Source of the DNA: an uncultured Aquimarina sp.
GTDB lineage: Bacteria > Bacteroidota > Bacteroidia > Flavobacteriales > Flavobacteriaceae
Length of the DNA stretch: 64,000 nt
Assembly (NCBI GenBank): GCA_947500505.1
Contig: CANMSL010000009.1
Coordinates: 1 to 64,000, forward strand
Reading direction: 5' to 3'
The notes below the pieces were generated by a model that ran no database searches, had not been told where the DNA came from, and worked only from the letters and a program-made list of their open reading frames with translations. Below are positions 26,820 through 35,122 of this stretch, in pieces (position 1 is the first letter of the stretch; the number at the start of each line of letters is the position of its first letter). A program made the translations under genes and the position numbers.

Positions 26820-27236
26820 ATGGGAGTTATTTCCACTGATAAAAATAAAATCACACTAATATACAACTCTGAGGAAACTTTAGGCAAACAGACCTATGGT
26901 TATGTTAGTGCGTCTAAAAAAGATATTTTAGCAATAGACACTTCTAAAACTCAAATTACAGGAACTCAATGGTTAGAAATTGCAGAAAAATTAGGTCTTG
27001 ATATATCAGACCTCGTCCAAAAAGAATATCCTAATTACCAAGGGTTATATGATCCCAAAACCTCCTTAAAAACTGAGGATTGGTTAAAATTAATTAAAAA
27101 GAATCCTAAAATTATCAGAAGACCAATTTTAATTCTAGGGGAGCAATTTTACCAAATTGAAAACCCTTCTGATTTTGTAAAATATATTGAAGCTGATAGT
27201 GCTGGTATATCAAGAAATCCGACAGGAAAAGATTAA
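26820..27236 (+). CDS. ArsC/Spx-like thioredoxin-fold protein without cysteine
   Basis: 138 residues resembling the arsenate-reductase (ArsC/YffB/Spx) family: an N-terminal beta-alpha unit, the helical middle with TQWLEIAEKLG, and the conserved KNPKIIRRPILILGEQFYQI block (about 97-116) that in ArsC reads N-P-x-L-x-R-P. The CX5R site of the family is absent; there is no cysteine in the whole protein, with YNSEETLGKQ in its place. It cannot work as a classical reductase. I chose the ATG at 26820; the open frame extends three codons upstream through TTG codons. Confidence 0.72.
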   Translation: MGVISTDKNKITLIYNSEETLGKQTYGYVSASKKDILAIDTSKTQITGTQWLEIAEKLGLDISDLVQKEYPNYQGLYDPKTSLKTEDWLKLIKKNPKIIRRPILILGEQFYQIENPSDFVKYIEADSAGISRNPTGKD

Positions 27237-27283
27237 ATCAAACTAATTTATTACTGCCGGATGTTTTTAGGGTATTAAAGTTT

Positions 27284-27406
27284 TTATTTGCTCGCTTTTT
27301 CACGAATAGTGTTTTTATCTAGTTGAGGTCTTTTATTTTTTGATACAGGTTTCCCAAGATCAGTTAAAGGTTTTTCTTGCTCTTTTCTTTTAAATTTCTT
27401 ATCCAT
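27284..27406 (-). CDS. Small basic protein, 40 residues, unknown
   Basis: ATG at 27406 opens a 40-codon frame ending TAA at 27284. The product is very hydrophilic and lysine-rich (10 or more Lys), beginning MDKKFKRKEQEKPLTDLGKP and ending REKASK. No membrane segment or cysteine. Short lysine-rich proteins like this occur among flavobacterial stress genes. The reading is supported only by the clean open frame, composition and position between a plus-strand gene and a minus-strand lipoprotein gene. Confidence 0.5.
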   Translation of the reverse strand: MDKKFKRKEQEKPLTDLGKPVSKNKRPQLDKNTIREKASK

Positions 27407-27590
27407 AATATTATACTTTTATAAATGGGTTAATTTAGTGTACTCTAATTTAGATCAGAATATTAATGAAGTAAATGCACATGGCTAAAAACATTATGAA
27501 AAAGAAGTTAATAGCTATTTTGACCATTTTTTTTAACTCAAAATTACGCATCTTTCATTAATATTTGTTTTGTAGATTATTTAAAAGTCA

Positions 27591-27631
27591 AAAAAAACAG
27601 GTAATTGCCTACCCTTAAATTACCTGTTTTT
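27591..27631 (-). terminator. Terminator of the small acidic lipoprotein gene
   Basis: AAAAACAGGTAATT pairs with AATTACCTGTTTTT around an 11-base loop. On the minus strand the stem is followed by eight T, giving a strong intrinsic terminator 25 bases after the lipoprotein stop codon. Confidence 0.8.
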
Positions 27632-27655
27632 ATAGTAGAAAATCTACATAATTAT

Positions 27656-27838
27656 TTAATTATCATCAGTAGCATCTTCGACCGCATCTTCCACTTCTTC
27701 CGCTCCGTCTTCGACTGCGTCACCTACTTCTTCTACCGCATCTTCCACTTTTTCTCCGGTAGTTTTCTTTTCTCTACAACTTAATGTAGTTGCTACTATT
27801 AAACACATAGCAGCTAATGATATGATTGTTTTTTTCAT
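27656..27838 (-). CDS. Small acidic lipoprotein
   Basis: 60 residues. Signal sequence with lipobox TLSC (Cys at about 21), then a strongly acidic tail built from repeated (E/D)-(A/G)-(V/A)-E-(E/D) units such as VEDAVEEVGDAVEDGAEEV, likely one amphipathic helix. No catalytic motif. It is 19 bases downstream of the DUF1328 gene on the same strand, and the two probably form one stress-type unit. Confidence 0.75.
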   Translation of the reverse strand: MKKTIISLAAMCLIVATTLSCREKKTTGEKVEDAVEEVGDAVEDGAEEVEDAVEDATDDN

Positions 27839-27857
27839 AATATTGTTTTAAAATTAA

Positions 27858-28022
27858 TTATGTTTTAAATCTTTTGCCAAAAATTAGGGATAGTAGAAAT
27901 AATACAATAAATACAAAGAATAAAATCTTTGCAATACTAGCAGCACCAGCAGCGATACCTCCGAATCCGAAAACTGCTGCAACTATAGCCAGAATGACGA
28001 ATATAATTGTCCAACGTAACAT
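27858..28022 (-). CDS. DUF1328-family small membrane protein
   Basis: 54 residues starting MLRWTIIFVILAIVAAVFGFG, the hallmark of DUF1328 (YtjA-like) proteins, with two transmembrane helices separated by the AAGAASIAKILF turn. The start at 28022 matches the family; 18 extra in-frame codons upstream are not conserved. Members are frequently found in general-stress and desiccation gene sets; molecular role unknown. Confidence 0.85.
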   Translation of the reverse strand: MLRWTIIFVILAIVAAVFGFGGIAAGAASIAKILFFVFIVLFLLSLIFGKRFKT

Positions 28023-28308
28023 AAAAAATGTTTTTAATTTTACATGCCTCAAATAATTGAGTGATTTGGTGATCAAATCTTAGTATGGTAAATTTCTTTA
28101 AATAACATAGAATTTCTTAGCTGTATCAGTTTCATTATTGACTCCATTGCTAATAGCTTGTCTTTTTAAGTAATATCTTATAAAATAGAGGTATCTTTAT
28201 GTAAATTTAGTCCATCGGGATTTTTAAGTTTAACAGGTATATTAGATTTCTTTTTGTTTTCAAATTTTTAGAATACAGTAGCTAAGGTTTATTTCCTATA
28301 ATACCCTA

Positions 28309-29352
28309 ATGAAGAAAAAAATAAATAGTAAAGATAAGGATGTAAAAAGCTTAATAGTGGATTTGGCTATTGGTTTAAATGTAAGGCATGAAGAGACACA
28401 TCATGAATGCTTCGTTCGTATACCCGAAGAATTTGGATCAGGATATGTACGATCTTATCAATTTGATTTTGGCATTGGAGTAATTGAGACGGACTATTTG
28501 TTAAAGAAGGATTTTTATTTTAAAATTGAAAAAGGTGTTGTGAATCCCTTAAAGCTTATATTTAATAGAGAATCGAGTTTTTATCATAAGTTTGAGGAGG
28601 ATCAGGAATTTCGTGAAATTAGACGACTGGAGAATGCTATGATTTCTAGTACACCGAAAAACAATCATCATTTTAAAATACCTGCAAGAACGCCAATTTG
28701 CATTTTTTCGCTTAGAGTAAACAGAAAAGAATTTGAACAAAAGATTGAATCATTTCTTCCGGAGATGAACGAGGATTTAATCGATCTGTTTAGAGATGTA
28801 AACGGGATCAATCAGTTTTACTATAAAAATTATTTTAGTCTAGAAATTTCAAGGCTTATTTCTGAGTTTACAGAGTGTGAGCTTGAGGGGTTTATGCGGC
28901 AAGTTTTTCTCGAAGGAAAAGCTTATGAGATTTTAACACAACAATTACAGCAATATCTCGATGATCTTAATCAGCCGGATAAGAGAGTGATTTTAAGGCA
29001 AACTACTGTAGAATCTATAGAACAGGCGGTATCTATTATTAGAGATGAATTAGAAAGCGTAGGAAATGTGGCTGACCTAGCAAAAAGGGTTGGGCTCAAT
29101 CAAAATACACTCCAGGCAGGTTTTAAACAATTATATAAAACTTCGGTAAACGAGTATATCCGAAACTATAGAATAGAAACTGCCAAGGATTTACTGGAGT
29201 CATCAAGCCTTAATATTACAGAAATTACCTATAAAGTAGGTGTAAATTCAAGAAGTTATTTTTCTAAGCTCTTTAAAAAAAAGTATGGTATTTCGCCGAA
29301 ACAATACCTAGACCAGGTAAGAAATACTAAAAAAGGTTCTCAATCTGCTTAA
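28309..29352 (+). CDS. AraC-family transcriptional regulator (paralog 1)
   Basis: 347 residues. The N-terminal domain (about 1-225) is lineage-typical, with GYVRSYQFDFGIGVIETDY and a beta-rich sensor region. The C-terminal AraC DNA-binding domain (about 235-338) has two helix-turn-helices: VADLAKRVGLNQNTLQAGFKQL and NITEITYKVGVNSRSYFSKLF, ending KKYGISPKQY. It begins a run of three intact related regulators (28309, 29530, 31937), with a fourth broken copy at 54411. Ligand and targets unknown. Confidence 0.88.
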   Translation: MKKKINSKDKDVKSLIVDLAIGLNVRHEETHHECFVRIPEEFGSGYVRSYQFDFGIGVIETDYLLKKDFYFKIEKGVVNPLKLIFNRESSFYHKFEEDQEFREIRRLENAMISSTPKNNHHFKIPARTPICIFSLRVNRKEFEQKIESFLPEMNEDLIDLFRDVNGINQFYYKNYFSLEISRLISEFTECELEGFMRQVFLEGKAYEILTQQLQQYLDDLNQPDKRVILRQTTVESIEQAVSIIRDELESVGNVADLAKRVGLNQNTLQAGFKQLYKTSVNEYIRNYRIETAKDLLESSSLNITEITYKVGVNSRSYFSKLFKKKYGISPKQYLDQVRNTKKGSQSA

Positions 29353-29529
29353 AACTTTTTAAATCAAAATACTAGAGATTTTAATCTGTTTTTAACTTGC
29401 GCTAATCCGGATTTTTAGACTTTAAACTGATCAATAGTGTTAGTATAAGTTTCAAAATTGTTAACCTGTTTAACATAAATCTAATTTCTTTGTACGAAAC
29501 ACAAAATTTAAGTTAGATTGAGTAGCATT

Positions 29530-30552
29530 ATGCAGAAAATTGATATACGAAGTGTTGATGGTGCTGAGATTTTAGAACAATTAAATGTTTTTTTAAAAGG
29601 AAACCTAAGGCAGCAATGGGGTGAGCATGTCTTGGAGTTTGATAATGAATTCGGAAAAGGATTGATCAGAAGTATTGCTTTTGATTGGGGAGTCACATTG
29701 GTTGATTATGATGTTCATTTTGTTAGTGATATGAAGATCATATTTAACATAAAAGATGCTAATCCTGTAGAATTTGTTTTCGTTTCTGAAGGAAAACTTG
29801 AATATTCTAACAGTGTAGAGAAAGAATCTTTCTCTATCGAACGTTATCAGAATATTATTATCTCTACTCAAAAATTGTCTAAAGAAACCTATATTTTTCC
29901 AAAAACAGTGTCAGTAAAGGTTAACTTTATTTATGTATTACCCGTGGAATACGCTAAGAAAAAAAATAGCAATTTGTCGTTTTTAAGTAAAGGTTTACGT
30001 TCAGTTTTCGATGGAGAAAAAGATTCTGTACCTTTTAAACATCTTGGTAATTATAATCTCAAAATCGCTGATCAGGTTAGACAACTGCAAGAGAGTCAGG
30101 AAAGTGGAATCATTAGGACACTTTCTATAGAGGGACAGCTTAACCTCATTATGGCTATGCAATTGTTAGAGCATTATAATCACGAAAACAACGTGGGATT
30201 GCCTGATTCATTATCAAAAGAGGATATTAAAAAGATTCACAGGTTATCTGAATATATCATTGACAATATTGCAGAACCTTTATCTGTTAATTTTTTAGCT
30301 ACTAAAGCTGGCATTAGCTCAAAAAAATTACAGCTTGGATTTAATGTTCTGTATTCTAAATCCGTGAATGAATATGTGAGACAACTTAAACTGGAAATCT
30401 CCAGAGATTATATTAAAAATACAGATGATTCAATTTCTGAGATTGTCTATAAAATAGGTCTTAAAAGTAGAAGTTATTTTTCTAAGATCTTTTTTGAACG
30501 ATATGGAATATTACCTACTGAATATCGGAAAAAAAACAAAGTCAAAAATTAA
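29530..30552 (+). CDS. AraC-family transcriptional regulator (paralog 2)
   Basis: 340 residues, same architecture as its neighbours. The N-terminal domain contains GLIRSIAFDWGVTLVDYDVHF, which aligns with the pseudogene at 54411 and shows that the two stop codons there replace tryptophans. The C-terminal HTH pair (about 240-337) includes SVNFLATKAGISSKKLQLGF and SISEIVYKIGLKSRSYFSKI. The ATG at 29530 is preferred over a TTG four codons earlier. An upstream region of about 175 bases separates it from paralog 1, so it likely has its own promoter. Confidence 0.88.
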   Translation: MQKIDIRSVDGAEILEQLNVFLKGNLRQQWGEHVLEFDNEFGKGLIRSIAFDWGVTLVDYDVHFVSDMKIIFNIKDANPVEFVFVSEGKLEYSNSVEKESFSIERYQNIIISTQKLSKETYIFPKTVSVKVNFIYVLPVEYAKKKNSNLSFLSKGLRSVFDGEKDSVPFKHLGNYNLKIADQVRQLQESQESGIIRTLSIEGQLNLIMAMQLLEHYNHENNVGLPDSLSKEDIKKIHRLSEYIIDNIAEPLSVNFLATKAGISSKKLQLGFNVLYSKSVNEYVRQLKLEISRDYIKNTDDSISEIVYKIGLKSRSYFSKIFFERYGILPTEYRKKNKVKN

Positions 30553-30653
30553 GTTTAGCATATAAATTAGTATTTCTCATTGTAAATCAACAGTTTACGA
30601 TAGAGAATGCATTGTGAGTACTGATCGTGTCAACTTATAACCCCCAAATCTGC

Positions 30654-31001
30654 ATGAGTAACAAATTAAAAAGAAATGAAAAGGCAATTATTAATTTAAA
30701 ATTTAAGTCTAACCTATCGCTATCTGATCTGGGCAAAGTTTCTAAAGAAAGAGAGCAAGTTCTAAAGAATACTGAAGGTCTGATTTCATTGTTCTGTTAT
30801 ACAAACGATGAGACAAAAACCGTGGGCGGAACTTTTATATTCGAAAGTACAGAATCTGCCCATCAATATTTAGGTAAGTTTATGACCGAAGGTGTGGGTC
30901 CAAGATATGGTGTAATCCCTATGTCCCTGAAAATTGACATTGGTTCCCTGAAAGGTGAGATCAACGGTGTTAATCTTAGTCATCAGGTTATTAGGGAGTA
31001 G
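30654..31001 (+). CDS. YdhR-like putative monooxygenase / dimeric alpha-beta barrel protein
   Basis: 115 residues. The pattern KAIINLKFKSNLSLSDLGKVSKERE...GLISLFCYTNDETKTVGGTFIFESTESAHQYL resembles the YdhR/ABM-like ferredoxin-fold family, small dimeric proteins of uncertain enzymatic activity. Nine additional in-frame codons (from 30627, a GTG) look unconserved. Its last 11 bases overlap, tail to tail, the end of the opposite-strand SRAP-like gene. Confidence 0.65.
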   Translation: MSNKLKRNEKAIINLKFKSNLSLSDLGKVSKEREQVLKNTEGLISLFCYTNDETKTVGGTFIFESTESAHQYLGKFMTEGVGPRYGVIPMSLKIDIGSLKGEINGVNLSHQVIRE

Positions 31002-31692
31002 GGATACCTTTATAATAGACCGGCGTAAGCATCGAATCGTATGAAATGTCATTTTTAAATAATTCCTTAGCAATAGGATGCGCTCCCAATTCGGGCGTCT
31101 TAGCATTGTCTAAAATGATATTGAGCTCTTCTGTGTCGTAATCTTTTTTCAACCATGCACTATATGAATTTTTAGAAATGATCACAGGCATGGTGGTATC
31201 TAGGTTTTGAATTGTTTTAACAACTCCTGTTGCCTTTGTCATTATCATAGAGCAAGTAATAAAACCATCATCAAGTACATTATATATTCCTGCTATATAA
31301 AATGGCTTTTTGCTTTTTAGATATACATAGTAAGGGTATAAATAACCATTATGTAAATGATATATAAAAAAGCCTGTAACAATAATAATACAACGTCTTT
31401 TTTGATAAGACTCTTGAAAGATCCCTTTCGATTTTACATGCTTTACGGCAACATGAAGCGTATTATAGACTTTCTGAAAATCAGACCATTCATCTTTGTA
31501 GTTGCTTGGTAGCATACCCCAGATTCCATAAGATATGTAATCAGGATTCTCCATAGTAACTATTGATAGGGTACACTCTTCCAAACCATCTAAAATTGGT
31601 GTAGGTGAATGAAGATTTGGAAATCTATAATCAACTCCAACTTCCTTCTCGATCAATTCTCTTTCCGCAATGTTTGAAATTTTATTATACAT
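30991..31692 (-). CDS. SRAP (YedK/HMCES)-fold protein lacking catalytic residues
   Basis: 233 residues with the layout of the SOS-response-associated peptidase family: YGIWGMLP (55-62), KRRCIIIVTGFF (98-109), PFYIAGIYN (130-138) and TTMPVIISKNSYSAWL (166-181). Canonical members act through an N-terminal Cys2, a Glu in GFYEW and a His in IHxRMPVI. Here translation starts MYNK, the Glu position is Ile110 (GFFIY) and the His position is Gln162 (IQN). It should not form the usual thiazolidine crosslink to abasic DNA. An upstream extension to 31818 exists in frame but looks non-coding. Confidence 0.75.
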   Translation of the reverse strand: MYNKISNIAERELIEKEVGVDYRFPNLHSPTPILDGLEECTLSIVTMENPDYISYGIWGMLPSNYKDEWSDFQKVYNTLHVAVKHVKSKGIFQESYQKRRCIIIVTGFFIYHLHNGYLYPYYVYLKSKKPFYIAGIYNVLDDGFITCSMIMTKATGVVKTIQNLDTTMPVIISKNSYSAWLKKDYDTEELNIILDNAKTPELGAHPIAKELFKNDISYDSMLTPVYYKGIPTP

Positions 31693-31936
31693 ATTTTCCA
31701 AATAACTAGTGCAATTAAGAAAAAAAACGCTGTAAAAATTGTCTCGTATAGTTTTATTCGTAACGCATTTAAGAAGAAAAAAAAAGAAAACCTGGTAATT
31801 GTTCGGTTTTTCGTTCAATTGAGTTAATCAAAGGTTTGAAAACGATAACGATTTGAAGGCTTATCAATTATTTTTGTATAAGAAAAATAAGAGTAACTAA
31901 TTAATAGTCAATTAGTATAACCTCAAGAAGAGCATT

Positions 31937-32950
31937 ATGGAAAATGTAATTAAAGATTATCAGAAAATTCCATCTGAGTTAAATGTTCTTAACAAACATC
32001 TTTCAGGGGATATAGAGATAAATGGTGATATTCATACACTCACCTTGGCATCTAATCGTGGCTATGGTAAGGTGCGTTACACAAAACTACAAAATGGTTT
32101 GAAAACCTATGATTTCAACGTTAAACTTAATACGACTATTGAGATTCCTGTGTGCTCTCTTACATCAAACTCCTTACAATTTATATATTGTTTAGATGGG
32201 CATTGTTATCATCAATTCGAGAGTTTTGAGGAGACGACTAAGATAGAACAGTTTCGTACAGCAGTAGTTCATAGTGATAGTGGATTAACGAGTAGTATTA
32301 TTATTAAAGAGAATCAGCCTTTGATTATAAATATAGTATGTATCGATAAAAAGGAGTATTTTGATAAATTTGATCAGCAAAAAAATCAGTTTAGTAAAAA
32401 AATTCAAAATCTGTTATCAAATATTAAAACCAAGTCTAAACATTTTCATCTGGGGAACTACAATTTGAAAATTGCAGAACAGTTAAAACTATTGTTTGGT
32501 GTAGAACATAACAATGAAATTTCTGAACTATTATCCCAGAAAGGTAGATACTATCTAATTTTAGCCAAGCACATAGAACAGTTTCACGCAGAAATCGAAA
32601 ATAATTCAAACACAAGTGGATTGTTAAAGGATGAATTAAAGGCAATTTCTAAGGTGAGCGAGTTTATTCAGGAAAATCCTGAAATTCAGCATAGTATAAA
32701 AACTTTATGCTTAAAATCTGGGCTTTCTCCGGCTAAATTACAGGAGGGCTTTAAATTCATGTTCGAAAGAACAGTTTCCGATTACGTAAGAAATGTACGT
32801 TTAGAAAAAGCAGAAAAACTAATTAAAACTACTGATCTTACCATTTCAGAAATAGTATATTCTGTGGGACTGACAAGTAGAAGTTACTTCTGTAAAATAT
32901 TCAAAAACCGATACCACTATAGTCCTAAGGAATATAAAATGACAAAATAA
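31937..32950 (+). CDS. AraC-family transcriptional regulator (paralog 3)
   Basis: 337 residues. The N-terminal domain holds a beta-rich FIYCLDGHCYHQFE region matched by SYCLTGNCGHRFRF in the pseudogene at 54411. The C-terminal AraC domain (about 235-335) has IKTLCLKSGLSPAKLQEGFK and TISEIVYSVGLTSRSYFCKIF, ending YHYSPKEYK. A TATTTTTG element at 31869-31876 could be a -7 box. Divergent from the SRAP-like gene. Confidence 0.88.
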   Translation: MENVIKDYQKIPSELNVLNKHLSGDIEINGDIHTLTLASNRGYGKVRYTKLQNGLKTYDFNVKLNTTIEIPVCSLTSNSLQFIYCLDGHCYHQFESFEETTKIEQFRTAVVHSDSGLTSSIIIKENQPLIINIVCIDKKEYFDKFDQQKNQFSKKIQNLLSNIKTKSKHFHLGNYNLKIAEQLKLLFGVEHNNEISELLSQKGRYYLILAKHIEQFHAEIENNSNTSGLLKDELKAISKVSEFIQENPEIQHSIKTLCLKSGLSPAKLQEGFKFMFERTVSDYVRNVRLEKAEKLIKTTDLTISEIVYSVGLTSRSYFCKIFKNRYHYSPKEYKMTK

Positions 32951-33366
32951 GAAATGTTCTTGTTGTTGTATTTTATTCTTCTGCATTTATGATTTAAATT
33001 ATAACCAGTATTGCAAATCGAAAAATTATGCAAAGGCTCGGTAATAGTCACTTTTGACATCTGACGGAATCATTATAATGATACATTACCAATAAATAGA
33101 TTTTCACATAGAGGCAATTAAGTTGTTAAAGAAGTAAATTCATAAGTGATATCCAAACTATACTTGTTTGTATTTTTATTGGTATCCGGTCAGGTGCAAA
33201 CGAAGATTTCAGATAACTTATGAAAAGCCGTCCGGTATGTTTTGTGTTATAGCTATTCTTACATCTAAATTTTATAATGACGATAAAAACAAAAAGATCA
33301 CTCTTGCATAAGTTTTAAAGAAAAAACTTAGAAGAGTGATCTTTTCAGGGAAAAACAAATAAGTTC
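32951..33366. other. Intergenic between AraC paralog 3 and PA2169-like gene
   Basis: Apart from the minus-strand terminator at its right end I see no gene or repeat. The two genes converge here. Confidence 0.45.
33291..33344 (-). terminator. Terminator of the PA2169-like gene
   Basis: AAAGATCACTCTT (33293-33305) pairs with AAGAGTGATCTTT (33332-33344), with further AAGTTTT/AAAACTT pairing inside. On the minus strand the stem is followed by TTTTTGTTTTT. Confidence 0.8.
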
Positions 33367-33816
33367 TTAATTTAGATCTTCCAGTCTTTTTATAGTAGAC
33401 AATCCAGACTCTATTTGTTGTTTTTGCTTTGCCAAGATAGATTGAGTGCTCGAAGGCAGAGTAGTTTCAGATAATACATCATTATATTCTTCTACCGATG
33501 CTTTTTCTCCTCTAATAGCTTCTTCGAGCATAGATTCTTCATTGTCACTGGATACAAATGATTTTATATCCATCCAGGCTCTATGTGCACTTCCAGTAAC
33601 ACTTCCTCCTTTGTCCACATCCTGACCAAACGCTTTGATTTCATTTTTCAATTCATGTCCAAAATCATAACGTTCTTGTGCTTTTTGATTAAAATAATTC
33701 TTAAGCGATGAGTGTTTTACATTTTCTGCAGCTTTTTTAAATCCTTTTTCTGCATCATACGTTTTTTCAAGTAAGTCGTTTAGTTTGTTTCCGACTGTTT
33801 CCGAATACGTTGCCAT
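33367..33816 (-). CDS. PA2169-family four-helix-bundle protein (DUF2383)
   Basis: 149 residues, all helical, with the family pattern GNKLNDLLEKTYDAEKGFKKAA at the N terminus, YDFGHELKNEIKAFG, GSVTGSAHRAWMDIK in the centre and EEAIRGEKASVEEY. The family has a ferritin-like fold and is common in stress gene sets; activity unknown. A second, more divergent member lies at 35123. Single gene with its own terminator. Confidence 0.88.
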   Translation of the reverse strand: MATYSETVGNKLNDLLEKTYDAEKGFKKAAENVKHSSLKNYFNQKAQERYDFGHELKNEIKAFGQDVDKGGSVTGSAHRAWMDIKSFVSSDNEESMLEEAIRGEKASVEEYNDVLSETTLPSSTQSILAKQKQQIESGLSTIKRLEDLN

Positions 33817-33886
33817 ATTTTTTGAGTTTTAAGTTTAACGGTATTTTTTTTAAAGATGTTTACCGCTTTTCATCTCATTCATTCCT

Positions 33887-34006
33887 TTAATCTTTGGAAT
33901 AAGTTTGTCTAAAATTAATTTTTGTTTTAAAAAAATCTTTTGAGATCGATGCTACTACTCCAAGAGCAAAGCCGCAAACAAAAATTAGTAATATTTCTAA
34001 TTCCAT
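33887..34006 (-). CDS. Small single-span membrane protein, 39 residues
   Basis: ATG at 34006 to TAA at 33887. The product begins MELEILLIFVCGFALGVVAS, one transmembrane helix (about 4-22), then a basic tail SKDFFKTKINFRQ. It resembles the short membrane peptides that accompany flavobacterial stress genes, but I recognise no family. It lies upstream of the PA2169-like gene on the same strand. Confidence 0.5.
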   Translation of the reverse strand: MELEILLIFVCGFALGVVASISKDFFKTKINFRQTYSKD

Positions 34007-34197
34007 ACGTAAGTAATTTCTATTGATATAAAAGTACCTGATCGATGCTAAAAAAAATTGTTCAAAAAAATGAAAAGTGAACTCATTTAATAATTTTAAT
34101 AATTTGTAAAGTCAATGTTTTCAATGTTTTGAGTCAATATAAAATTCGATTGAACAAATCAATTAGGGAATGAAAAGTGATCTTGCCTTAAAAAATT

Positions 34198-34410
34198 ATG
34201 ATACGAAAAGGTACTAATGTAAAATGGAAATGGGGACAAGGATCCGCTGAGGGAGAAGTTGTAGAAACATTCACAAAAGAAGTTACGAAGACCATAAAAG
34301 GAACCGATGTTACCAGAAAAGGTGAAGAAGGCGATAAAGCTTTATATATAAAGCAGAAAGATGGAGATCACGTACTTAAAAGTGAAAGTGAAGTTACGAG
34401 AATAGATTAG
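34198..34410 (+). CDS. DUF2945 (hypervirulence-associated TUDOR-like) protein, copy 1
   Basis: 70 residues with the family's KGTNVKWKWGQGSAEGEVVETF opening, TIKGTDVTRKG, DKALYIKQKDGDHVLKSESEV ending. Small SH3/TUDOR-like beta barrel of unknown molecular function, widespread with stress genes. A diverged second copy lies 296 bases downstream. Confidence 0.87.
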   Translation: MIRKGTNVKWKWGQGSAEGEVVETFTKEVTKTIKGTDVTRKGEEGDKALYIKQKDGDHVLKSESEVTRID

Positions 34411-34705
34411 CAGTTTACCTCTTGTGCATTTAAAATGAAATACAAAGGAAAAGCATCTATTCGAGTGATCTTTTATAATGAAATAAAGAAATACTAGCCT
34501 GCCCTTCCGCCCTAGGCGGAGTGTCAAGAATAGCTTTTCGGTTTCAAAATCCTATTCTCAATGGCTCGCTGAGCTTTCTCCGGAGGCGGACCGGTGTCGA
34601 AGTACACTTCTTCCTTCGATCGAAGCACTCGAATTAATGGATTTTGACTGAAAAAATCTTAATGCTTAAGAGTTACATTTTATATGTTTTTAAAATTTAG
34701 AACTT
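34411..34705. other. Intergenic between the two DUF2945 genes, holding a GC-rich repeat
   Basis: Contains the locally GC-rich block 34498-34630, unlike its AT-rich surroundings; its palindromic core is listed separately. No gene seen. Confidence 0.5.
34498..34630. repeat. GC-rich interspersed repeat, copy A
   Basis: The core CTTCCGCCCTAGGCGGAG at 34504-34521 is a near-perfect palindrome. It matches, in the opposite orientation and at 16 of 18 positions, the core at 60517-60534. Adjacent sequence has further short inverted pairs (TCCGGAGGCGGA, TTCGATCGAA) and a TCCTTCGA motif also seen near the second copy. It looks like a mosaic intergenic repeat; no coding potential. Confidence 0.6.
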
Positions 34706-34915
34706 ATGATAAAGAAAGGAACTAAAGTGAAGTGGATTCAGGATAGAACAACACTTTTTGGAATCGTAATCGAAACATACGCTTACAAATTCACCAAAAA
34801 ACTTAAAAAGAACTCATTCATAGGAGGTCAAACTGCTAATATGGCCTTGTATATCAAAAGATCTGATGGTTTGCATGTGCTCAAAAATGATACCGACGTA
34901 TATCTGTTGGATTGA
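34706..34915 (+). CDS. DUF2945-like protein, copy 2
   Basis: 69 residues, clearly related to the copy at 34198: KKGTKVKWIQDRTTLFGIVIETYAYKFTKKLK at the start and NMALYIKRSDGLHVLKNDTDVYLLD at the end. It is more diverged, with the central glycine-rich turn replaced. Followed 44 bases later by the YqaE/Pmp3 gene. Confidence 0.8.
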   Translation: MIKKGTKVKWIQDRTTLFGIVIETYAYKFTKKLKKNSFIGGQTANMALYIKRSDGLHVLKNDTDVYLLD

Positions 34916-34959
34916 GAGCCGATATTTAAAAAAAACACTAATCTAAATAATTCGTAAAA

Positions 34960-35112
34960 ATGTCTTTACTCACTATTATACTTAACATTCTATTACCACC
35001 ATTAGCTGTATTTTTAAAGCATGGTCTGGGGACAACTTTTTTAATCAGTCTCTTATTGACTTTAATAGGATGGATTCCTGGTGTTATACACGCTTTTATA
35101 GTTAATCAATAA
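34960..35112 (+). CDS. YqaE/Pmp3-family membrane protein
   Basis: 50 residues with two transmembrane helices and the diagnostic pattern ILLPPLAVFLKHGLG, then LLTLIGWIPGVIHAFIV. Members help maintain membrane potential under salt and cold stress in yeast and plants; bacterial roles are less clear. ATG at 34960, TAA ending at 35112. Sits between the DUF2945 and PA2169-like genes and is 10 bases from the latter. Confidence 0.9.
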   Translation: MSLLTIILNILLPPLAVFLKHGLGTTFLISLLLTLIGWIPGVIHAFIVNQ

Positions 35113-35122
35113 AACTGACCTT

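Noticed and set aside
31693..31818. Upstream extension of the SRAP-like protein
   Set aside because: The extension encodes a Phe run (from a T-rich tract) and unconserved residues; the family-like protein begins at MYNK.
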